A DNA stretch of 64,000 nucleotides from Pseudomonas sp. PSKL.D1 (GCF_028898945.1 NZ_CP118607.1:868001-932000), one strand, 5' to 3'. Counted from the first letter of the stretch, positions 43,384-51,884 are shown. Notes: a model not told the origin generated them from the sequence alone. A program made the numbers and translations.

Positions 43384-43437
43384 ATGACCGCAGCCTTGCC
43401 CTATTCCTTCATCACCCTCCAACCGGGACGACTCTGA
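43384..43437 (+). CDS. candidate 17-residue leader peptide coupled to the hydrolase gene
   Basis: ATG 43384 follows a good AGGTGA and encodes MTAALPYSFITLQPGRL. Its TGA overlaps the ATG of the downstream hydrolase gene (TGATG at 43435-43439). The hydrolase has no strong ribosome-binding site of its own, so translation may depend on this leader. No family is recognised; it may be only a chance frame. Confidence 0.35.
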   Translation: MTAALPYSFITLQPGRL

Positions 43438-44342
43438 TGCCTTTGGCCGAGATTCCATTGCGCGTCTGGCGTACCCGGGGACAAAGTTTTTCATTCCGGG
43501 GCCAGAGCATCCGCTACTGGACCGCAGGGCAAGGAGAGCCTCTGCTTCTGTTGCATGGATTCCCGACAGCCAGTTGGGATTGGCATTTCCTCTGGGCGCC
43601 GCTGGCACAGCGCTTCAAGGTCGTGGCATGTGACATGCTCGGCTTTGGCGACTCGGCCAAACCGCTCAATCATCATTACAGCCTGATGGAGCAGGCCGAC
43701 CTGCAACAGGCGCTGCTGCGCCATCTGCAGGTCGACCAGCCGGTGCACCTGCTGGCCCATGACTACGGCGGCAGCGTGGCTCAGGAGTTGCTGGCGCGGC
43801 ACCATGAACTGCGCGCCGACATTGCCAGCTGCGTATTCCTCAACAGCGGGCTATTCCCGGAGGCAGGCCAGGTGTTGCTGGTGCAGCGACTGTTGCTCAG
43901 CCGCCTGGGCTGGCTGGTAAGCCGCTCGTTCGGGCGGGATGACCTGGTGCGCAATGTTTCCCAGATTTACGGGCCCTGCACGCACCCCAGCGAAAGTGCG
44001 CTGGATGACTGCTGGAGCCTGGTTGCCGCCAACCGAGGTACACGCATCCTGCACAAGCTGATGGGCTACCTGCCGGAGCGTGTCCGGCACCGGGAACGTT
44101 GGGTTGGGGCCTTGCTGCATGATGAAGTGCCGCTGCGTTTCATCAACGGTGTGGTCGACCCGGTTTCCGGGGCGCGTATGGTCGAGCGCTATCGGCAACT
44201 GGTGCCTAACCCCGACACCATTCAACTGCAGGGTATCGGCCATTACCCGCACACCGAAGCACCGGTACAGGTGCTGCGCCACTACCTGGCGTTCCGTGAA
44301 CAGCCTTTGAGCTACCTGCCCCAGAAAGTCGCCTGGTCCTGA
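43437..44342 (+). CDS. alpha/beta hydrolase with Asp nucleophile (haloalkane dehalogenase/epoxide hydrolase-like)
   Basis: A 301-residue hydrolase. The oxyanion motif is HGFPTASWDW, the nucleophile elbow is AHDYGGSV with Asp in place of Ser, the acid is in NGVVDPVSG and the His in GIGHYPHTEAP. Asp nucleophiles belong to haloalkane dehalogenases, epoxide hydrolases and fluoroacetate dehalogenase-like enzymes; the substrate is unresolved. ATG 43437 is chosen from the family start; it overlaps the stop of a possible leader ORF. A hairpin separates it from the SDR gene. Confidence 0.82.
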   Translation: MPLAEIPLRVWRTRGQSFSFRGQSIRYWTAGQGEPLLLLHGFPTASWDWHFLWAPLAQRFKVVACDMLGFGDSAKPLNHHYSLMEQADLQQALLRHLQVDQPVHLLAHDYGGSVAQELLARHHELRADIASCVFLNSGLFPEAGQVLLVQRLLLSRLGWLVSRSFGRDDLVRNVSQIYGPCTHPSESALDDCWSLVAANRGTRILHKLMGYLPERVRHRERWVGALLHDEVPLRFINGVVDPVSGARMVERYRQLVPNPDTIQLQGIGHYPHTEAPVQVLRHYLAFREQPLSYLPQKVAWS

Positions 44343-44374
44343 CCGGGCGATTATCGTCCCGCGTTATCGCCCGG
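44343..44374 (+). terminator. hairpin after the hydrolase gene
   Basis: CCGGGCGAT (44343-44351) pairs with ATCGCCCGG (44366-44374), a 9-bp stem with 14-nt loop, right after the hydrolase stop. There is no clear T tract, so termination would be weak. Confidence 0.5.
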
Positions 44375-44451
44375 CATTCAGCCCGGGTGAGCTTGATTGT
44401 CCGCTGGCTGGCGCTGGCGGACACTCGACGCATTCAACCTGACCAGGAGCC

Positions 44452-45372
44452 ATGGGCATGAGCGAGCCGGTACGTTTGCAAGACCGTGTGGTAATCGTCA
44501 CGGGGGCCGGTGGTGGCCTTGGCCGCGCCCATGCGCTGCTTTTTGCTGCGCGTGGCGCCAAGGTAGTGGTCAACGACCTTGGCGGCTCGGCCCAGGGCCA
44601 AGGTGCCAATGCTTCGGCAGCGGATCGCGTGGTGGCCGAAATACGCGCTGCTGGCGGTGAGGCAGTGGCCAACCATGACTCCGTAACGGATGGCGGGCGC
44701 ATCGTCGAACAGGCACTGGACAGTTTCGGCCGCGTTGATGTGGTGGTGAACAATGCCGGCATCCTGCGCGACAAAAGCTTCCACAAGATGGACGATGGTG
44801 ATTGGGACCTGGTCTACAAGGTTCACGTCGAAGGCGCTTTCAAGGTAACGCACGCGGCGTGGCCGCACATGCGCGAGCAGAACTGGGGGCGGGTGATCTT
44901 CACATCATCCACTTCCGGCATTTATGGCAACTTCGGCCAGGCCAACTATGGCATGGCCAAGCTGGGGCTGTACGGCCTGACCCGCACCCTGGCCATCGAA
45001 GGCCGCAAGCATGGCGTTTTGGTCAACGCGATTGCGCCCACCGGTGGTACACGCATGACCGAAGGCCTGATCCCGCAGCAAGTGTTCGAGCGCCTCAAGC
45101 CAGAGCTGGTCAGCCCGCTGGTGGTTTATCTGGGGAGTGATTTGTGCCAGGACACGGGTGAGTTGTTCGAGGTGGGCGGTGGCTGGGTGGGCAAAGTGCG
45201 TTGGGAGCGCAGCCTGGGCGTTGGGTTTGACCCGCATGCAGGTTTTACCCCAGAGCAGTTGGCGGACAACTGGGCCCAGATCGGCGACTTTGGCGGGGCA
45301 GTGCACCCACTGGACAGTGTGCAGGCCCTGCAGCAGATGATGGCCAATCTGCAGCTATATCCCACGGGCTGA
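44452..45372 (+). CDS. MFE-type SDR, (3R)-hydroxyacyl-CoA dehydrogenase-like
   Basis: A 306-residue short-chain dehydrogenase. The cofactor loop is TGAGGGLGRAHALLFAARGA with the acidic residue in VVVNDLGGS, the NNAG motif is present, and the catalytic Ser-Tyr-Lys lies in TSSTSGIYGNFGQANYGMAK. The extended form with APTGGTRMTEGL and a long C-terminal region matches the dehydrogenase domain of peroxisomal multifunctional enzyme type 2. It may oxidise (3R)-hydroxyacyl-CoA intermediates of unusual fatty acids or sterol-like side chains. ATG 44452 has AGGAG close upstream; 44458 is an alternative. Confidence 0.85.
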   Translation: MGMSEPVRLQDRVVIVTGAGGGLGRAHALLFAARGAKVVVNDLGGSAQGQGANASAADRVVAEIRAAGGEAVANHDSVTDGGRIVEQALDSFGRVDVVVNNAGILRDKSFHKMDDGDWDLVYKVHVEGAFKVTHAAWPHMREQNWGRVIFTSSTSGIYGNFGQANYGMAKLGLYGLTRTLAIEGRKHGVLVNAIAPTGGTRMTEGLIPQQVFERLKPELVSPLVVYLGSDLCQDTGELFEVGGGWVGKVRWERSLGVGFDPHAGFTPEQLADNWAQIGDFGGAVHPLDSVQALQQMMANLQLYPTG

Positions 45373-45392
45373 TTTCAGTTCGGTGTTTCCCC

Positions 45393-45481
45393 CCTGTAGG
45401 AGCGGATTTATCCGCGAAGCTGGCGACGCCGTGCATGGCACCGGCTTCGCCGGTGTTCGCGGCTGAAGCCGCTCCTACAGG
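45393..45481. repeat. REP-like element, long form, second copy
   Basis: CCTGTAGGAGCGGATTTATC ... GGCTGAAGCCGCTCCTACAGG with a GC-rich middle CACCGGCTTCGCCGGTG. It matches the element at 29438-29529 over nearly its whole length. Confidence 0.82.
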
Positions 45482-45599
45482 TATCTGAGGTCATCGCGGG
45501 AGTACTCGCCAAACAGCACCACCGCTCTCGAGTTTGCTGCGGTTCGGGCCGCCGATTGCACCGCGAAGAGCCCGAGCTGGCGACACAAATCTCACAGGC

Positions 45600-45760
45600 A
45601 TAAAAAAGGCCGCTGCAATCGCAGCGGCCAATCGAGACGTTAGATCAAGGAGCTTCAAAATCAACGTCGGTGAACCTCGCGGGCCTGAAGAAGCGGGGGG
45701 TAGTGCCCTTCATGCCGGCCAGTGATCAAAGCATAAGCGCTTGATCCAACGGGAAAAATA
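45600..45760 (-). ncRNA. candidate small RNA upstream of a minus-strand terminator
   Basis: The minus strand ends in a strong intrinsic terminator (GGCCGCTGC-GATT-GCAGCGGCC then TTTTTTAT) that is not explained by the IclR gene, whose stop lies 175 bp upstream. Between them is a 150-nt stretch without a long frame. An AT-rich segment near 45760 (CTATTTTT on the minus strand) could be a -10 region. The 5' end is approximate and no known sRNA family is recognised; it could instead be a long 3' UTR of hmgR. Confidence 0.38.
45601..45629 (-). terminator. intrinsic terminator on the minus strand
   Basis: A perfect 9-bp stem GGCCGCTGC/GCAGCGGCC, 4-nt loop, and on the minus strand a run of six T. 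It serves the candidate sRNA or the hmgR transcript. Confidence 0.85.
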
Positions 45761-45802
45761 GCCCCTTGTGACATTCACCTTTACGTTTCGGGCAATAGTG
45801 CG

Positions 45803-46579
45803 TCAGGCCTTTGGCGCGTAACCCATACGCCAGCTGACTTCGCGTGTTGCCGCCAGCAACTGCTGGGCTGCCGGCCCATGTTCATCGGCATGGAAGATCG
45901 ACGTCGGCCCCACCACGGTCATCACCGCCGCGATTTGCCCCATGGCGTTGAATACCGGTGCGGACAGCGCATCCACGCCCGGCATCAGCAAGCCGTGCAC
46001 ATGGTGCAACCCGCGCTCGCGGATACCGTTGAGCAACTCGTCGTAATCGCGTGCGCTTTGTTGCAGCGCGGCCAGCTCGCGGTCGCGCAGTTCCCGTGTT
46101 TCGCGCTCCGGCAGATGCGCCGCAAACACCAGCCCCGTGGACGAACTCAGCAGCGGCAGTACCGAACCGATCTGGGTAACCACAGTCACCGCACGCACGG
46201 CGGGCTCGATGCTGACGACCGTTGCTCCCTGGTTGCCCCAGACGGCGATAAAGCAGCTTTCATTGAGCTCGTCGCGCAGCTGCGAAAGTGGCATCGCCGC
46301 CACTTTGAGCACATCGATGCTGCCCAGCGCAGCCATGCCCACGCGCAACGCTTCACGCCCCAACCCGTAGTGATTGGTGGCCGCATCCTGCTCGGCGAAG
46401 CCGCTGGCAATCAGGGCCTGCAGGTAACGATGCACCTTGCTGGCTGGCATTTGCACGTGTTCGGCCAGGCGCGACAAGGACGTAGAGGGGGAAAGTTCGG
46501 CAAGCGCCTTGAGGATGTCGGTGCCGACTTCCGCCGAGCGGACTTTCTGTTTGCCGTTGTCGGCGCTGGCTTTGACCAT
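45803..46579 (-). CDS. hmgR: IclR-family repressor of homogentisate genes (HmgR)
   Basis: A 258-residue IclR protein with an N-terminal winged helix (STSLSRLAEHVQMPASKVHR, then YLQALIASGFAEQ) and a C-terminal effector domain (from about residue 85). It is divergent from hmgABC, and the intergenic region holds the HmgR operator. In P. putida HmgR represses hmgABC and is released by homogentisate (family knowledge). ATG 46579 is chosen; an extension to 46642 would cover part of the promoter. Confidence 0.92.
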   Translation of the reverse strand: MVKASADNGKQKVRSAEVGTDILKALAELSPSTSLSRLAEHVQMPASKVHRYLQALIASGFAEQDAATNHYGLGREALRVGMAALGSIDVLKVAAMPLSQLRDELNESCFIAVWGNQGATVVSIEPAVRAVTVVTQIGSVLPLLSSSTGLVFAAHLPERETRELRDRELAALQQSARDYDELLNGIRERGLHHVHGLLMPGVDALSAPVFNAMGQIAAVMTVVGPTSIFHADEHGPAAQQLLAATREVSWRMGYAPKA

Positions 46580-46642
46580 GGGTAGGACGCTTCCGAATAT
46601 CGCGAGTGGCGCCTTTATAACTTGACGCCTGCAAGTGAGCAA

Positions 46643-46669
46643 ATTACGTTATTCGTAATCAGATTATGA
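46643..46669. promoter_or_regulatory. HmgR operator region with two overlapping palindromes
   Basis: TCGTAATCAGATTATGA (46653-46669) matches the 17-bp HmgR operator TCGTAATCTGATTACGA except for the central base and one base in the right arm. A second inverted repeat, ATTACG-TTATT-CGTAAT (46643-46659), overlaps its left arm. Both lie upstream of hmgA. Confidence 0.82.
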
Positions 46670-46670
46670 T

Positions 46671-46680
46671 AAAAACAAAA
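46671..46680 (+). promoter_or_regulatory. CA-rich Hfq/Crc-type motif before the hmgA ribosome-binding site
   Basis: AAAAACAAAA contains AAnAAnAA and lies directly before the CCGGAGG ribosome-binding site of hmgA. Homogentisate genes are reported catabolite-repression targets in P. putida, which fits. Confidence 0.55.
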
Positions 46681-46693
46681 TCCGGAGGCATCG

Positions 46694-47983
46694 ATGAACC
46701 GCGACCTTCAGTACCTGAGCGGCTTCGGCAACGAATTTGCCAGTGAGGCTTTGCCCGGCGCCCTGCCGGTGGGGCAGAACTCCCCGCAAAAGGCGCCCTA
46801 CGGGCTGTACGCCGAATTGCTGTCGGGCACGGCGTTCACCATGGCCCGCAGCGAACTGCGGCGCACCTGGCTGTACCGCATCCGCCCCTCGGCCCTGCAC
46901 CCGCGTTTCGAGCGCCTGGCGCGTCAGCCACTGGCTGGCCCCGTGGGCCCTGCCACGCCAAACCGCTTGCGCTGGAGCCCGCAGCCGATACCGTCTGAAC
47001 CCACCGATTTCATCGAGGGCTGGATGCCCATGGTGGCCAATGCGGCGGCGGAAAAACCGGCGGGTGTGAGCATCTACATCTACCGCGCCAACCGCTCCAT
47101 GGAGCGGGTATTCTTCAATGCCGATGGTGAGTTGCTGGTGGTGCCGGAGCAAGGGCGACTGCGCATTGCCACCGAACTCGGGTTGCTGGAGCTTGGGCCG
47201 CTGGAGATCGCGGTGATACCGCGCGGCATGAAGTTTCGCGTTGAACTGCTTGACGGCGAAGCACGCGGCTACATCGCCGAAAACCATGGCGCCCCGCTGC
47301 GCCTGCCGGACCTCGGCCCCATCGGCAGCAACGGCCTGGCCAACCCGCGTGATTTCCTCACCCCGGTGGCGCACTACGAAGAAGTGAACGGCCCGGTGCA
47401 ACTGGTGCAGAAATTCCTGGGCGAACACTGGGCCTGCGAGCTTCAGCATTCGCCGCTGGACGTGGTTGCCTGGCATGGCAGCAACGTGCCGTACAAATAC
47501 GATCTGCGTTGCTTCAATACCCTCGGTACGGTGAGCTTCGACCACCCCGACCCGTCGATTTTCACCGTGCTCACCTCGCCAACCAGTGTGCATGGCCTGG
47601 CCAACATGGATTTCGTGATCTTCCCGCCGCGCTGGATGGTGGCCGAAAACACCTTCCGCCCGCCGTGGTTCCACCGCAACCTGATGAACGAGTTCATGGG
47701 GCTGATCAGTGGCGCTTACGATGCCAAGGCAGAAGGTTTCCTGCCCGGCGGCGCCTCGCTGCACGGGGTAATGAGTGCCCACGGGCCCGATGCCGAAACT
47801 TGCGAAAAGGCCATTGCCGCCGAGCTTGCGCCGCACAAGATCGACAACACCATGGCCTTCATGTTCGAGACCAGCCAGGTGCTGCGCCCGAGCCAGCAGG
47901 CCCTCGACTGCCCGCAATTGCAGGCCGACTACGATAGTTGCTGGGCCACCTTGCCGAGCACCTTCAACCCGAATCGGAGATAA
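46694..47983 (+). CDS. hmgA: homogentisate 1,2-dioxygenase
   Basis: A 429-residue cupin-fold Fe(II) dioxygenase that opens homogentisate to maleylacetoacetate in phenylalanine and tyrosine catabolism. It begins [20 protein letters not shown] and holds the iron-site region [35 protein letters not shown] and [20 protein letters not shown] with the conserved His and Glu ligands. Length is normal (about 433). The ribosome-binding site is GGAGG. It is the first gene of hmgABC, transcribed away from hmgR. Confidence 0.97.
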   Translation: MNRDLQYLSGFGNEFASEALPGALPVGQNSPQKAPYGLYAELLSGTAFTMARSELRRTWLYRIRPSALHPRFERLARQPLAGPVGPATPNRLRWSPQPIPSEPTDFIEGWMPMVANAAAEKPAGVSIYIYRANRSMERVFFNADGELLVVPEQGRLRIATELGLLELGPLEIAVIPRGMKFRVELLDGEARGYIAENHGAPLRLPDLGPIGSNGLANPRDFLTPVAHYEEVNGPVQLVQKFLGEHWACELQHSPLDVVAWHGSNVPYKYDLRCFNTLGTVSFDHPDPSIFTVLTSPTSVHGLANMDFVIFPPRWMVAENTFRPPWFHRNLMNEFMGLISGAYDAKAEGFLPGGASLHGVMSAHGPDAETCEKAIAAELAPHKIDNTMAFMFETSQVLRPSQQALDCPQLQADYDSCWATLPSTFNPNRR

Positions 47984-47986
47984 CCC

Positions 47987-49279
47987 ATGAACCAGACCGC
48001 CATTGCCCGCAGTTGGGTCGAGCACGCCAACGGGCATAGCGACTTCCCGCTGCAGAACCTGCCGCTGGGCATTTTCAGCCGCCCGGGCGAGGCGCAGCGT
48101 TGTGGTGTGGCCATCGGCGATGCCATTCTCGACCTGGAGGCCGTGCTGGCTGCCGGGTTGTTCGATGGGCAGGCCAAAGCCGCCGTGGAGGCTACGCGTG
48201 GCGGTGCGCTGAATGCCTTTTTCGCCCTTGGCCGCACTGCACGGGTTGCCCTGCGCGAGCGCCTGCAAGCGTTGCTGGGCGAGGGCAGCGAGCACCAGGC
48301 CGCGCTGAACGCTGCGCTTTATCCTGCCAGTGGCTGCCAGCTGCATCTGCCGGCCAAGGTCGGCGACTACACCGATTTCTACGTAGGCATTCAGCACGCC
48401 ACCAACGTTGGCAAGCTGTTCCGCCCCGACAACCCGCTGCTGCCCAACTACAAGTACGTGCCGATCGGTTACCACGGGCGCGCATCCACTCTGCGCCCAT
48501 CCGGCACCGATGTGCGGCGGCCCAAGGGCCAGACGTTGCCCGCCGGGCACACCGAACCCACTTTTGGCCCCTGCGCGCGCCTGGACTACGAACTGGAACT
48601 GGGCATCTGGGTTGGTCAAGGCAACGAAATGGGCCAGGCCATTCCAATTGCCGAAGCGGATGAGCACCTGGCTGGCCTGTGCCTGCTCAACGACTGGTCG
48701 GCGCGGGACATCCAGGCCTGGGAATACCAGCCGCTGGGGCCGTTCCTGTCCAAAAGCTTCATCACCAGCCTGTCGCCGTGGGTGGTTACCGCTGAAGCGC
48801 TGGAGCCGTTCCGCTGCGCCCAGCCAGCGCGCCCTGAGGGCGACCCGCAGCCGTTGCCGTACCTGCTGGATCCGCGTGACCAAGCCCGCGGGGCTTTCGA
48901 CATTGAGCTGGAAGTGCTGCTGCTGACCGAGCGCATGCGCGAGCAAGGGCTGCCGGCCCAACGCCTGGCGTTGAGCAATACCCTGAACATGTACTGGACC
49001 GTGGCCCAACTGATTGCCCATCACAGCGTCAACGGTTGCCAGCTGCAACCCGGCGACCTGTTCGGCTCGGGCACCTTGTCCGGTGCCACGCCGGATTCGT
49101 TCGGCAGCCTGCTGGAAACCACCGTGGGCGGCAAGCACCCGGTCGAACTGGCCAGCGGCGAAGTGCGCAAGTTCCTGGAGGACGGTGACGAAATCATCCT
49201 GCGCGCCCGTTGCAAACGCGAGGGTGTGGCGAGCATCGGCTTCGGCGAATGCCGAGGCAAGATCATCGCAGCCAACTGA
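47987..49279 (+). CDS. hmgB: fumarylacetoacetase
   Basis: A 430-residue two-domain hydrolase that splits fumarylacetoacetate to fumarate and acetoacetate. It has an N-terminal SH3-like domain (about 1-115) and the catalytic beta-roll with YTDFYVGIQHATNVGKLFRP, the metal site DYELELGIWVG, and LLNDWSARDIQAWEYQPLGP. The start ATG 47987 is 3 bp after hmgA, with a GGAG ribosome-binding site inside hmgA. Length matches the family (about 430). Confidence 0.96.
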   Translation: MNQTAIARSWVEHANGHSDFPLQNLPLGIFSRPGEAQRCGVAIGDAILDLEAVLAAGLFDGQAKAAVEATRGGALNAFFALGRTARVALRERLQALLGEGSEHQAALNAALYPASGCQLHLPAKVGDYTDFYVGIQHATNVGKLFRPDNPLLPNYKYVPIGYHGRASTLRPSGTDVRRPKGQTLPAGHTEPTFGPCARLDYELELGIWVGQGNEMGQAIPIAEADEHLAGLCLLNDWSARDIQAWEYQPLGPFLSKSFITSLSPWVVTAEALEPFRCAQPARPEGDPQPLPYLLDPRDQARGAFDIELEVLLLTERMREQGLPAQRLALSNTLNMYWTVAQLIAHHSVNGCQLQPGDLFGSGTLSGATPDSFGSLLETTVGGKHPVELASGEVRKFLEDGDEIILRARCKREGVASIGFGECRGKIIAAN

Positions 49280-49289
49280 GGGGCGGGCC

Positions 49290-49922
49290 ATGGAGCTGTA
49301 TACCTACTACCGTTCCACATCGTCGTACCGGGTGCGGATCGCACTGGCGCTCAAGGGGCTGGCCTACCAGTCGCTGCCGGTGAACCTGCTCAAGGGCGAA
49401 CAGCGCGGCGAAGCGTATGCACGGGTGAACCCGCAGGGCCGGGTTCCCGCGTTGCGTACCGAGGGCGGTGACCTGCTGGTGCAATCGCCCGCCATCATCG
49501 AGTTTCTCGAAGAGGCTTATCCACAGCCGGCCTTGTTGCCGGCCGAGCCGATAGCGCGGGCCAAGGTACGTGGTGTGGCGGCCATCATCGGTTGTGATGT
49601 GCACCCGCTACACAATGTCAGTGTGCTCAACCAGCTGCGCCAGCTTGGCCATGACGACCAGCAGGTCAATCAATGGATAGGCCACTGGATCGAACAGGGC
49701 CTGGCGGCGGTCGAGCAACTGATCGGCAACCACGGTTTTTGTTTCGGCAATGAACCGGGGTTGGCGGATGTATACCTGATCCCACAGCTATATGCCGCAG
49801 AGCGCTTCAACATCGACCTCAGCGGCTACCCGCGCATTCGCCGGGTGGCAGCGCTGGCGGCTGAGCAACCGGCGTTTGCCCTGGCTCACCCGGCCAACCA
49901 GCCGGATACGCCTGCTCAATGA
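49290..49922 (+). CDS. hmgC: maleylacetoacetate isomerase
   Basis: A 210-residue zeta-class glutathione S-transferase (MaiA). The signature STSSYRVRIALALKGL contains the catalytic SSxxxRVRIAL motif; NPQGRVPALRTEGG and AIIEFLEEAYP bind glutathione. It converts maleylacetoacetate to fumarylacetoacetate between the HmgA and HmgB steps. ATG 49290 lies 10 bp after hmgB with GGGGCGG before it. Its 3' end overlaps the convergent SirB1-family gene by 7 bp. Confidence 0.96.
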   Translation: MELYTYYRSTSSYRVRIALALKGLAYQSLPVNLLKGEQRGEAYARVNPQGRVPALRTEGGDLLVQSPAIIEFLEEAYPQPALLPAEPIARAKVRGVAAIIGCDVHPLHNVSVLNQLRQLGHDDQQVNQWIGHWIEQGLAAVEQLIGNHGFCFGNEPGLADVYLIPQLYAAERFNIDLSGYPRIRRVAALAAEQPAFALAHPANQPDTPAQ

Positions 49923-50722
49923 AGCGAACGGTTGGCCGCCGGTAGCTTGCCGATTCGCTCAGACAGCTTCAGGCGTTGCGCCGGGTCATCGGTCAGTAGC
50001 AGGGCGTGCTCCAAGTCGAAGCGTTCGGCCTGGGGGCAGTCGAGGTGTTGATAAAGTGATGCGCGGGTCATGTAATCGCTGACCTGCACTGGCCCCAGTT
50101 GCATCACCCGCTCGGCGTCGATCAATGCGGCCAGGTGGTTGTCATTGCTGATGTGCAACTGGCGCAGGTTGCGAGACAGCCGCTGGAGCATCTGTGTGGG
50201 CGTGGCCGTGCGCAGGTGGTCGGCGGTAAGCGCTACGTGCGGCCCAAACCGGCGAGCGAGCAGCTCACGGCAATCATTGGGGTACAACCGCCGGCCGCCG
50301 CACGGGTCCAGCAAATGGTCAGCACCCGGCACCCGCAACAGAAAATGCCCGGGGAAACACACGCCTTGCAGCGGAATGGACAACCGCCGGGCCAGTTCCA
50401 GCGCGATGATTGCCAGTGTCAGCGGTTGGCCACGGCGGCGTTGCAGCACCTTGTCCATCAATGCCGCCTGAGGGCGCAGCGGGTGGTATTCGTCTTGTTG
50501 AAAGCCCAGCGCGTTCATCTGGCGCAGCAGTGGCTGGGCCAGTTCGTTCAATGGCAGCATCGGCAGGCTGGTGCTGACGTCCCTTTGCAGGTCATGCAGC
50601 AGCGCAAGGCTGATTGCGGGCTCGACCTTTCGATCATGCTCCACAGCCATCCACAATGCGGCTTCCAGCAGGGCGACCGGCTCGCGCTCCAGGCAGGCCA
50701 GGCAAGCTTGACGTGGGTTCAT
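49916..50722 (-). CDS. SirB1/transglutaminase-like family protein
   Basis: A 268-residue protein of the SirB1 family: LLHDLQRDVSTSLP, NALGFQQDEYHPLRPQAALM, then KVLQRRRGQPLTLAIIALEL and VCFPGHFLLRVPGADHLLDP, where the transglutaminase-like core would sit. The C-terminal part has TPR-like helices. Function is unknown. ATG 50722 (MNPRQACLACLEREPVALLE) is preferred to 50737. It is convergent with hmgC and divergent from the leucine dehydrogenase-like gene. Confidence 0.82.
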   Translation of the reverse strand: MNPRQACLACLEREPVALLEAALWMAVEHDRKVEPAISLALLHDLQRDVSTSLPMLPLNELAQPLLRQMNALGFQQDEYHPLRPQAALMDKVLQRRRGQPLTLAIIALELARRLSIPLQGVCFPGHFLLRVPGADHLLDPCGGRRLYPNDCRELLARRFGPHVALTADHLRTATPTQMLQRLSRNLRQLHISNDNHLAALIDAERVMQLGPVQVSDYMTRASLYQHLDCPQAERFDLEHALLLTDDPAQRLKLSERIGKLPAANRSLH

Positions 50723-50846
50723 CGGGATTCTCCGCACACGCTTGAGTAATAGCTGCAGCGCCGGTATTCGTCCAGTGGTCTGCCCGTGCGGCGGTGTTCA
50801 GGCGCGTGCCTATACTGGTGGGAGCACCTCGTAGGGGAGCCCGCCG

Positions 50847-51869
50847 ATGTTCGCGCTGATGCAAAGCACCCGTACCCAGTCGCTGCACCTTTTCATCGAC
50901 CCGCCCACCGGCCTCAAGGCTGTGGTGGCGATTCACAGCGAACAGCTCGGCCCGGCGATGGGCGGTTGTCGCTACCTGCCCTATGCCGATGACGAAAGCG
51001 CCATGACCGATGCCATTCGCCTGGCCCAAGGCATGAGCTACAAGGCGGCACTGGCGGGTTTGAGCTTTGGAGGGGGCAAGGCGGTGGTCATGCGCAACCC
51101 GCATGTGGAAAACCGCGCCGCCCTGTTTGAAGCCTTTGGCCGGTTCATCGATACCCTGCAAGGGCGCTTCATCATTGCGGTGGACAGCGGTACGTCGACC
51201 CTCGACATGGACTGCATCGCCCAGGCCACGCCTCATGTGACCAGTACGACGGCGTCGGGCGACCCTTCGCCACACGCGGCAATGGGTGTTTTTGCGGGCA
51301 TCCGCGCTACCTCTTCCGCCCGTTTGGGCAGCTCAAATCTGGAAGGCTTGCGGGTAGCGGTGCAGGGGTTGGGCAACGTCGGCTATACGCTGGCCGAGCA
51401 GTTGCATTCTGCCGGCGCGGAGCTGTTGGTAAGTGACCTGGACCCAGGCAGGGTTCGGCTCGCGGTGGAGCAGTTCAATGCCCACCCGGTCACTAACGAT
51501 GCCTTGATCAGCACACCGTGCGACATTTTCGCCCCCTGCGGCGTAGGGCCGGTGCTCAACGGGCAAACCGTAATGCAGTTACGCTGCGCGGCAGTTGCGG
51601 GGGCGGCCAACAATCAATTGACCACGTTGCAGGTAGCTGACCAGCTGGAAACCCGCGGGATTCTGTATGCGCCGGATTTCGTGATAAATGCCGGCGGTTT
51701 GATCTATGTGGCGTTGAAGCACAGGGGCGAAGACCTGGGGACCATTACGGCGCATCTGGCGCGCATTCCAGAGCGCCTTACCGAGGTTTTTGCCCATGCC
51801 CAGGCCGAGAAACGCTCACCTGCGCGCGTGGCACAGATGTTGGCGGAGCGATTGCTGTACGGCCCGTAG
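50847..51869 (+). CDS. ldh: leucine/valine/phenylalanine dehydrogenase-like enzyme
   Basis: A 340-residue member of the Glu/Leu/Phe/Val dehydrogenase superfamily. Substrate-site lysines appear in AQGMSYKAALAGLSFGGGKA, the NAD site in VQGLGNVGYTLAEQLHSAGA, and an Asn-containing INAGG motif near the C-terminus. It would oxidatively deaminate a branched or aromatic amino acid to its 2-keto acid. Length fits Leu/PheDH (about 350). It is monocistronic with ribosome-binding site GGGGAG. Substrate choice is not decidable from sequence. Confidence 0.88.
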   Translation: MFALMQSTRTQSLHLFIDPPTGLKAVVAIHSEQLGPAMGGCRYLPYADDESAMTDAIRLAQGMSYKAALAGLSFGGGKAVVMRNPHVENRAALFEAFGRFIDTLQGRFIIAVDSGTSTLDMDCIAQATPHVTSTTASGDPSPHAAMGVFAGIRATSSARLGSSNLEGLRVAVQGLGNVGYTLAEQLHSAGAELLVSDLDPGRVRLAVEQFNAHPVTNDALISTPCDIFAPCGVGPVLNGQTVMQLRCAAVAGAANNQLTTLQVADQLETRGILYAPDFVINAGGLIYVALKHRGEDLGTITAHLARIPERLTEVFAHAQAEKRSPARVAQMLAERLLYGP

Positions 51870-51884
51870 GCACGGGCCCTGCGG

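Larger units (their letters stand above)
45373..45802. other. 430-bp gene-free stretch
   Basis: No convincing protein gene is seen. It holds a long-form REP (45393-45481), a rho-independent terminator oriented to the minus strand (45601-45629) and, upstream of that terminator on the minus strand, an ordered stretch that may encode a small RNA. Confidence 0.6.

Noticed and set aside
46664..49291. 875-codon open frame on the minus strand opposite hmgA-hmgB
   Set aside because: It is exactly antisense to two genes with strong family motifs, has no motif itself, and arises from the GC-rich third positions of the real genes.
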